Assembly (NCBI GenBank): GCA_932294295.1
Contig: OW028580.1
Location: forward strand, 8,213,374-8,277,373
Source: Alitta virens
Lineage: Eukaryota; Annelida; Polychaeta; Phyllodocida; Nereididae
DNA length: 64,000 nucleotides
Direction of reading: 5' to 3'
The position numbers and the translations under genes were made by a program. The notes below the pieces were generated by a model. The model saw only the letters and a program-made list of their open reading frames with translations, was not told where the DNA came from and did not search any database. Below, in pieces: positions 55,763 to 64,000 of this stretch (positions within the stretch are counted from its first letter, which is position 1; every line of letters starts with the position of its first letter).

Positions 55763-56215
55763 GTTGTCCTATCTGAAGCAAAAATAGTTGATATAAATAT
55801 TAATTATCTTGTAGAAATATTTATAGCAGGATACTTATATATTCGCTTAACGAAATGAATGAATCAATATATGAGAAAATATAAATTTTCCTCGATTTTT
55901 TTATATAAGATTAATATTGCGATTAAATTATGCAAGGGCAAATGAACATATCTTTATACGGCAAAGTACATTTGTACTGTGAAAGTGTGTATGTAGCCTT
56001 ATCTATATAAAGTGTCATGTCATGCTTTTACTAAATAGAAACCGATTCCTCTTTCTTTTTCACCAGTTTAAAGGATCAAGATGATCATATTTCACTAACA
56101 ATACAACCATATTTTATATGTCAATTCTCTTACAAGCTATATTGCGCTAGACTGCTAAATACAGATTATAACTAAAATCCAAAATGTCAATATTTCAATG
56201 TCTCAATGCTACTGA

Positions 56216-56360
56216 AACTTAGTCAGCTTATATGACCAGCTGCCAGAAGCAGACGTTATGATGAGATGATAAGGCTGCTGGGAGTCCACGCCATGTTATA
56301 AATTTACCACATTGGCGGGATCTTTTACTTGCCTATGCATAAACACCTGATACAAGGCAA
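56216..56360 (-). mobile_element. SINE S2, reverse strand, distal part
   Basis: TATATGACCAGCTGCCAGAA, GACGTTATGATGAGATGATA and TTGCCTATGCATAAACACC. Confidence 0.7.
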
Positions 56361-57280
56361 CTCCAATTCAACGTCTCATGTGTTCTACTTCTACCACATG
56401 AAATCATTGCAGATCGTTGCATGTTACACAGAAGTAATTTTAATCAAGAAAGCCATTTCAATCAAGGAACTCGGCTGAGCAGACTGTTTTCAGCTAGTTA
56501 TGATACAATATTATACTTTCGAAAGTTTTAGAAAAAAGTAACAATTGTCTGGTCCGTTACATATATGCAAAACCGGAAAAAAAGTGAATTTTGATATAGG
56601 CAGACCAAATATACTCAAAACTGAGAGGTGTCAGACTTGGGACTCACAAGTTATTATAAACAGCGAATTAAAGTATGAAAATCTTCCTCTCAGTTCAGAG
56701 ACTAGAGGTGGATATTAAGAAGTCATAAAGCTAGCACGGTTTACCAAAATTGAAAGAGGGATCTCATTTCTAATATTCATTATAGTTTTTAATTTACATA
56801 TTTTTACATTTGACATGCTCAACTTCAACTGATTTTTTTTTCTTGCAATAAATATAATATGACTTTGCGTCCGTTTCCAAAACGTTGTGGTTAGTTTTGA
56901 TCTGTACACATGCAATAAAGTGATCATGAGATAATCCTCTGCACAAATGACTTTAATTCATACAATAACACTGATTAGCACTCGCGTATAATTCAAACAG
57001 GCCGATTCTCTACATCTATATTTAGATAGAGGGTTAAAGAATTCATAGGGAAAGTGTATCAATAATGACTCCATTGATATTCTTGATTTGCATTAAGCCC
57101 AGATCAATAGAGTCACATAAAGCCGTGTTGACATGCATAAGAGCCATGAATCACCAGAGAGGGATCATTCTAGCATATTGTGCTCACCCTTTCACTCACA
57201 CAAATGTCCCACAACTTTCGCAGAACTGTCCCATATCGCTGTGAAACAACTGCTTTGAAAACGTTTTTTTATTATTATTT

Positions 57281-57395
57281 TCTTTCTTTTCTTAGTGCTT
57301 TGCTTTGATGGGAATTCTTTCTTTCTCGACTATTCTTTCTTTCTTTATTCATTTCTTCTTTCTTTGTTTCTTTCTTTCTTTCTTGATGTTTGTGT
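57281..57395. repeat. (TTTC)n pyrimidine tract
   Basis: TTTC/TTTA tetramers, heavily interrupted. An S2 fragment (57474-57540) lies downstream. Confidence 0.85.
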
Positions 57396-57539
57396 TTATT
57401 TTTTCCTACCCAACATCTTTACTTTGGTCTTATATTCCAACTCATTCATTCATCCATCCATTCATTCATTCTATGCTGAGGCAAGCAAAATACCCCACCC
57501 GTGGAGGAAACATGGTGTGGACTCCAATCCTTATCATAG

Positions 57540-58300
57540 ATAGATAGATACTTTATTTTGATGGAAATGGCACAAGAAGCATTATACATTTACATGATGT
57601 TAACTATCAATTTTAATCTATTATAAATATAGGTCCATCAGGAAACCACCTGAGCATTATCTGTAATGGTGGCATCTTCAATACAAAGAAAGAAAATTAG
57701 ATTAAGATTAAACAAAAATAATTATGCTATTATTATGGGTTATATAACATGGATAGAATTTTTTTTTACAAAAATGTAATTATGATAATGTAATGACATG
57801 AAAGTGATGGGATGAGTTGAGTTTTTATGACTGACAAATATAGCAGTTTCTGTACACAATTAGTTGGATATTGTTTAACTAGATGATCATGGTATTTATT
57901 GCAAAAACTGTGTATTGAATTTACAGAGTAGGTTTAAGAGAGTGAGACAAATGATTCCAAACTTAAGCTACTTTGACGCTGATGAGTAGATTTTGTAGAT
58001 TGCGAGATATAGTTGGAGGACTTAAGTTGTCTTGCTGCCTTGTAAGGTAATTATGGGAGTCATTTACTTTGCTAAATTGTTCGCTAAAATATACAGGTAA
58101 TGTGTGCTTAAGGCTTTTTAGATACAGTTTGCAACATTGCATGTTAAATAAATCATCCATTGTGAGTATACTTAAGGAGCGGAATATTGGCTTACTGTGG
58201 GAGTTGTACCTCGTTCGGACAATGAATCTTACAGCTCTTTTTTGCGAGGTTTTTAAGTGTGCAATCTCTTTAGAATGGGTATTGCCCCAAGCCAAAACAT
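57540..58300 (-). pseudogene. 3' end of a non-LTR retrotransposon (jockey/CR1-like RT C terminus)
   Basis: The reverse strand 58295-57963 reads WGNTHSKEIAHLKTSQKRAV and continues IRFIV-like, then KPIFRSLSILTMDDLF, the C-terminal signature seen after the reverse transcriptase of jockey/CR1-type LINEs, ending in a stop. A 3' UTR follows to an AATAAA (57552-57557 on this strand) and a (TATC) tail at about 57536-57551. The upstream RT and endonuclease are absent, so this is a 5'-truncated dead copy. Confidence 0.72.
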
Positions 58301-58466
58301 ATCATATCATCGTTACAGCTGCCTGAGTGATCATATATAAGCCGAATAAGCATCATACCCAGTGGGTTGAGACATTGACTAGAAATGATTAGATTAGTTT
58401 CCTTGTTATAATTCTACTTGTTGCAACAGAACTGACCACATGCAAAAGTTAGCTAGACTGTCCTAC

Positions 58467-58499
58467 TGACTGGCTGACTGACTGGCTGACTGACTGACT
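58467..58499. repeat. (TGAC/TGGC)n microsatellite
   Basis: CTGACTGACTGGCTGACTGA tetramers, followed by a short ATTC run at 58507-58522. Confidence 0.85.
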
Positions 58500-59362
58500 T
58501 GTTTATTCATTCATTCATTCATTCCTGTGGGATTTGATTTTTGCCAATATTTTACACGAGAATTACATTTGTATAAAGAGATCCAGACCTTTTTATTTTC
58601 TGCATTACCTCGAAATTAAATCTACGTTACACTGTATTCCAAATCAAGTAAACTATAAATGTCCAATTATGAGACCACCTCAATATTGGGACCAAAAATA
58701 TTATCATGGGTGGTCGAAATTTGAAGGTGTTACAGGATAATTTTGCTCAAATTAACCAAAATCATTTTTGTGAAAATCAATCACAGTGAAATCTATATCT
58801 CATACATCGATGTGAGTGTTATAAAAATAAGCAATAAATCAAGTGGCTTTGTTGTTGAGTTGACACTCCTGGCTGTAGGCTAGCACAGATAGGCAAAAGG
58901 GGGCCCCCTTTGGTCATGTAATTCCTGAACAGCCTAGCTATCTATCAACAAGGCGTTGATAGGTCGATATCCGGGCTATTCATGAGCTTGACGCTGATTG
59001 GTCAGCATGAAGATGTACAGCACGTACTGAAAGGACGCTTGACGCGACGTAAATGACGTCATTACGGCCGTCATATCGCTGCGATTTCACGCATTCGTGG
59101 AGGTGATGGAAAGCTCAGTCCTTAACCATTTATTGCTTAGTCATCACTCTTGTGAAATTACAGCTGTACATATTGGCCCTGACCTGTGCATGTATCGCTA
59201 TGCTAATAATTATGATAATCAATTCTTGATCTCACACAATTTAACTATATTTGTCCTTATAAATTATCAATAATTGCCAGACGAAATAATTATTATATGT
59301 ACAATGTACAAAGACCATCTTAGTATTAAAACTACCTCTCAATTATTAAAGGATTATTATAA

Positions 59363-59450
59363 TAAAACCTAATAACTGTGTGATTCAGAGCCTTGAACCT
59401 CATCACGAGTGAAGTTCAAGGCTCTGAACCACACAGCTATAAGGTTTTAT
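59363..59450. repeat. 40-bp-arm inverted repeat (hairpin)
   Basis: TAAAACCTAATAACTGTGTG at the left pairs with the right arm ending CACACAGCTATAAGGTTTTA; arms of about 40 bp with roughly 35 matches surround a short loop. A 13-bp inverted match, TATATCCCGCAATA at 59452 against TATTGCGGGATAT at 60073, suggests it is one end of a larger element ending near 60090. Confidence 0.75.
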
Positions 59451-60686
59451 TTATATCCCGCAATAACCTCTCAGTTATTATTTTTTATGAGAACTATTTT
59501 TCCAGCAGTGAGTAAGGATATTTTGTTTTTCTATCTGTTCTGCCTCACTCTGGTTGGTTGCCATGGTGATGACGTCACCATTTCAAAACAACAACGTCAT
59601 GATTCAGCAAGGAGAGAGTCTTCACTTTCGGCCTTAAAATGGAGAGTTTATGGACATTTGACTATATTTAAACCATATCTACTGAAATATTTTTGAATTT
59701 TATGCTCATTTAGGACCAAAAAGTGTATTTAATACATGTTGTTACCCAGAAACTATGTGAACTGGGCCATTGTCACTGCTCAACTGACACTTCAGCAAAT
59801 TTTCATTTTTGACTTTCTGAAGCTTCTTCCATGTTAAAATTGTACTCAGATTGATGGAATCAAAAAGTTAATGGGGTTTCTTATGTCAGGTGAGGCTAAT
59901 TTTGTTTATTTTATCGATTTTGGGAAGAATATCCAGTTGAAGTGATGACTCTCATGACGTCACTGAGTTTGTGTGTGCTGTCCTGTGATTGGCCAGGCTG
60001 TTCTCTTTATAAGGGATAATGTATGTTATGAGGTTCACAACACTGAATGGTTTTTCTATGAGGTTCACACTCTATTGCGGGATATGAAACAAAAACTTGT
60101 CAAAATATTTGATACCTCACTAGGAAGACCACCTTGCCATTAATACCCTTTTTTAGACATTGGGTGAAGCTAAACTTTTTTCTATAATAGGTTGCATGAC
60201 AATAACGTAATTATGGCATGTGTATCGTAGCAATACTGTATGCTAGGTGAAATGTAGGGTTCACTAATTTGAAATCTCAACCGCATACTTTTGATTAATG
60301 TGCATCCAGACATTTCAACTCCGAAGACAAAATTGTTGATGCCGAATTCTGATTGCAATTAACTGTTTACAACATACGGGATCTCAATATTAAGACCACT
60401 GTAGAATGACATGCTTCTTACCTCGCAGCTTACACCAACCAGTTAAATACACTATTCTCCAAATATATGAGACCAGTTAATTGAGCATTAGCATACATTT
60501 GTAGTCCTGAAAATGTATATATAAATAAAACATTTTTTTTTGTTATCATAATGCCATAAGTTATTCAGTTTTTGTAGTATCATGTAATGTTACTCTTTGT
60601 TACCTTGACTTAAGTGTTTTACATGTTACGAGTGACTTGAAAACCCCTTGTGGGCTGGGTGCCTAAAACACAGGAATATGTCAATA

Positions 60687-60808
60687 AAGAATAATATATC
60701 TATCTCTCTATCTATCTATGTATCTGTATATCTATCTATCTATCTATATATCTATCCAGCTATATATCTATCCATCTATCTATTAATCTATCTAACTATC
60801 CATCTGCC
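60687..60808. repeat. (TATC)n microsatellite
   Basis: Interrupted TATC tetramers just inside the probable VMAT 5' intron. Confidence 0.9.
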
Positions 60809-60893
60809 AGGTGTATATATTTTTTCTATTCAGGAAAATAACGTGTTTTTATTTATCAATTTCTGGTAATGTTACAAAAATAGAAATTACTAC

Positions 60894-61215
60894 CTAATTG
60901 CATCATCACAATTGACATTATCATATTATCTATATCAAATTCCTGGAAAAATATGAGCCCATGCAACTCCGTGAAAAAGAGAAAAGCTCAGCAAAGCTAG
61001 CTCAGTCTTTGGTTATAAATTGCCACTTCTTCTCGCTGTTGTTTTAGCTGCGCCCCTATTGGTCAAATATGACACGTGTCCCCTAGCAACAATCACATGA
61101 CCAGTCTAAGTCTCGTTCTGACGAGATTTAGTCACGTGATATGGGCATGCGTCATGGCGCTGTTGTCGTTTGGTTTTGTCACGTCTCAAACGTCACGACA
61201 AGTCACGTGATAAGC
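60894..61215 (-). promoter_or_regulatory. Candidate VMAT promoter and 5' UTR exon
   Basis: On the reverse strand a TTTATAA box (61013-61019) is preceded by a CCAAT box (ATTGG at 61058-61062 on the forward strand) and three CACGTG sites at 61073, 61133 and 61204, two of them within GTCACGTGA. A CCTAGCAAC word near 61083 resembles an RFX half-site. Transcription from about 60988 could use a donor after CAATTAG at 60894 (GTAGTAA) and splice to the acceptor just before the VMAT ATG (55773-55774). Assignment to VMAT rests on strand, order and the absence of another gene between. Confidence 0.4.
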
Positions 61216-62216
61216 GTCACGGTAAAATAATCACAGTGCATTTTAATAGCTTCTTATGAAAAGACTTCTTTGGCTAAGAAATCACTGGGCCACAGGACAG
61301 AAATAGACTGGTGCATAAAGGCCTTTGATGTTTATTCCATGGCCCCAGCGCGGTGTGTATTTTTACAGAGCCCTGTTCAATAGTCTAATTGAACATAACA
61401 GTTACGGATTGAGCTTTACAATTGTTTATCATTCATTAATTGATGCATGGAATATACATCATAAAGGGTGGATCAATAGGAGTTGTTTTTAAGACAAACA
61501 ATAAAAAGAAAATGAGAATTATATTTGAACATAATATTTCATACACTAACCTCTCAGTTATGAGTAAGATTGGTCTGTTAAAACGACCCAGTCTGGAACC
61601 CATTTTGCTACGTCCCAAAATTATGTTCATGATGAGTCAAATTTAAGACAGCCCAATATTAAGAACATATTTTAGTGTGCGTGTTTTTGCTATCTTTTTC
61701 CTAGAAGGCATTTTGCATAAACTCCAGTAATGTCAATGTAATGTATCTCATCATTACATTTGCCTGAGATAACTGATTGTGTACAACTGAACGACATCAA
61801 TCTGAACAAAATACAAAAATGGCAAAGTGTGTAAAATACAGACACATTGCTGTAATATGATTGATCCTTTTCCTGGTCGAACACCTGTTATCTCAGCATT
61901 ACGTCTGCCTCTGGGTGTTTATTTTATAAACAGTTGTTATGAAATTATGTCTTTATTCATATATTATTTGCCACCAATGTCGTAACATTAATAACTCCTG
62001 CAACTGTAATGCAAAAAATTCCCTCAACAACTCATAAAGTCACATCACAAGGAAATATTAAAGCCTCTAAAAACAGATGACAGCTTTAAAACGCCAATAA
62101 ACACCGTTGTTATGGATTTTACATTCGGTGGAGAATTCGGGTCGAGAGCCTTATTGGACTGGGTGGTCTTAGAATAGACGCCAGATGGCACTAGACACCT
62201 TTTAAGAGCAAAATAA

Positions 62217-62392
62217 AAAGAAAAGACAAAGAAGGGAAAAACAGAGACGTGACGGAAAGAAAGAAAGAAGGACGAACCAAAGAAAGAAAGAAAGGAAACA
62301 GAAGAAAGAAAGAAGGCAATGAGGGAAGACGAAAGAAAGAAGAAAGAAAGAGTGAAAGAAAGAAGGAAAGAAATGAGAAACGAAAGAAAGAT
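62217..62392. repeat. (GAAA)n purine tract
   Basis: GAAA/GAAG tetramers on the forward strand for about 175 bp, strongly purine-biased. Confidence 0.9.
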
Positions 62393-63352
62393 ATATCAGA
62401 AAACGGAATAGCCCAATATTAGAATATAATGTGGAGTGTTGTATTTTCTTGAGTGCTGGCACGAGACAATTATTAGAAGATTTCAACTTAGTGGGCAAAA
62501 TAAATTCCCATTTGATAAATGTATGGATGGGTTCTTATGATAAGAGAAAGTGTAAGGTCAAGAATTCAGTGGTGACAGCTTAAAAATCTATTTTTTTCTT
62601 TCCAACATTCTGCTTTAAAACCATGCCCAACTCGTGTTTAGACATCTAGTCTGCAGTGCACTTATGCTAACACCGGACTGTCTATTCCACATTAAATATA
62701 TGCCAAATATATGCCACAGACCAGTTGTTGGATATCAGATCAACATCAGATAAACATGACAGCTGGCTGTGACACAATCTGTTCAATAATTCCACTACAA
62801 ATGCCGCTAGTGCTCTGTAGATGTGTCTTGCCACCCCCCGCCCCTCAAATGGCTGTGGGACCGTGCAACAGATTGCTTACTGAGCCTCCCCAAATGACTT
62901 GTGGCATCGGGGATTAGACCCCCATAGCACATGGATGGATATGCTGCCGCCACGACATGGCCCCCTCACAGCATTGATCGGTATTCGAATGCCGGATCAT
63001 ACATGCCAATGATTTTGGAATATTTCAAAGCGTTTTGTGAAATTTGGGAAAATCGTGATTTATTGTCACTCGTACAAGCAATTCGAAGCTTGCCATTTGA
63101 TTGTCACTGTAATTAATATTAAATTTACATATTTAGTTTGACCCACTTTTATAGCCATTGAAAGCTATACTGAATGACAACACGTTTTATGCATTTTACT
63201 CAATGCAAATCTGAATTATTGCATGAGCAATGGAAAATATCAATATAAAATTTGACCCACGTTCAAATATTTGCATATGCATAATTCCTTCCTGCCATAT
63301 GTATCAGTTGATCGCTTTCTATGTATGTGTCAGCATATATTACTGTGAAATG

Positions 63353-63382
63353 ATATCTATCTATCTGTCCGTCTATCCATCA

Positions 63383-63415
<33 letters not shown>

Positions 63416-63416
63416 C

Positions 63417-63447
<31 letters not shown>

Positions 63448-63512
63448 CCTATCTATCCATCTATCTACCTATCTACCTATCTATCTATCTATATCTATCT
63501 ATATATTTGTCA

Positions 63513-63547
<35 letters not shown>

Positions 63548-63604
63548 GTCTATCTATCTATCTGTCTATCTATCTACCTATCTATCTATCTATATCTATC
63601 TATA
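63353..63604. repeat. (TATC)n array
   Basis: TATC with CCTA and TGTC variants. The frame across it encodes only repeated Y-L-S-I and is not a gene. Confidence 0.95.
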
Positions 63605-64000
63605 ACACTGGTCTGAGACTTAGCTTGTTTTAGAATCTGCTACCGGCAAACATGATGATGAGCTGGTAATACTTTTATCTGTCTGGCTGTGGTCCTGTCA
63701 AAGACAATTTCTGTGAGAAAGGCAAGACCTAATTATCATTGGATATACTGAACGATTTGGCCTTATACTGTAATTTCTGACTAGCATTTTGCCAGGTCAG
63801 CATATTCCTGAACACATCCATAAGAACATATCGAGAAGATATCCTACTTATACACATTTACCAAAAAGCCTTTTACATTGACCTGGTATTTGCAAGGGAG
63901 AGTGGGGTGTTTCTATAGCACCTACAGCGCCATCTAGGTCAAACATAGGGTGTGGAAACAGTGTTAACTTTACCTTCTCGAGTGATACCAATCTTTCAAG

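Larger units (their letters stand above)
61260..64000. other. Intergenic region with microsatellites, no gene seen
   Basis: S2 SINE scraps lie at 61741-61780 and 61872-61916. A (GAAA)n purine tract covers 62217-62392 and a (TATC)n array 63353-63604. The rest shows no splice-supported or recognisable reading frame. Confidence 0.6.

Overview
This window is nuclear DNA from an animal. It is AT-rich, with long introns, GT-AG splice sites, tRNA-derived SINEs, palindromic miniature transposons and many tetranucleotide arrays. The gene content points to an invertebrate, most likely marine: a DEG/ENaC channel, a vesicular monoamine transporter (VMAT), a Reeler/Hdd11-type defence protein and a GT61-like glycosyltransferase. 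A hemichordate, lancelet or lophotrochozoan would fit. I cannot name the species from sequence alone.

Layout. (1) 561-14806 (+): the 3' six exons of a DEG/ENaC sodium channel whose 5' end lies left of the window. It carries an insertion of roughly 490 residues, apparently extracellular, just before the last palm strand and TM2. Its 10.4-kb first visible intron is full of SINEs, microsatellites and DNA transposons. (2) 14807-22213: intergenic, with A, B and D family MITEs and SINE pieces. (3) 22214-23205 (+): a probable three-exon gene for a 66-residue single-pass membrane protein. (4) 24331-25626 (+): an intronless type II membrane GT61-like glycosyltransferase. (5) 29642-32731 (+): a TATA-driven four-exon Reeler-domain protein with a C-terminal hydrophobic tail. 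(6) 35526-55762 (-): a complete VMAT coding region, 14 coding exons and 530 residues, with a probable 5' UTR exon and promoter near 60.9-61.2 kb. (7) 61.2-64.0 kb: intergenic repeats with no gene seen.

The two strongest observations come from splice-level reading. The VMAT gene has two tandem, homologous, 64-nt alternatives for exon 10 (39023-39086 and 38536-38599). Both have the same phase and intact splice sites, and 64 is not a multiple of three, so only mutually exclusive use keeps the frame. They change the end of TM9, the luminal loop and the start of TM10, next to the essential TM10 aspartate. The DEG/ENaC gene has about 529 residues between the CPVPC motif and the strand leading to TM2, where ASICs have about 36. 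The extra segment is helical-looking and carries many N-glycosylation sequons, so it may be a new extracellular domain on this channel family.

The genes do not form an operon or an obvious pathway. The channel and VMAT are both excitable-cell genes. Most of the remaining DNA can be assigned to a few repeat families, labelled here S1 and S2 (SINEs) and A, B, C, D plus a 1.1-kb TIR element (DNA transposons). One nested insertion gives a relative age: an A element sits inside a B element.
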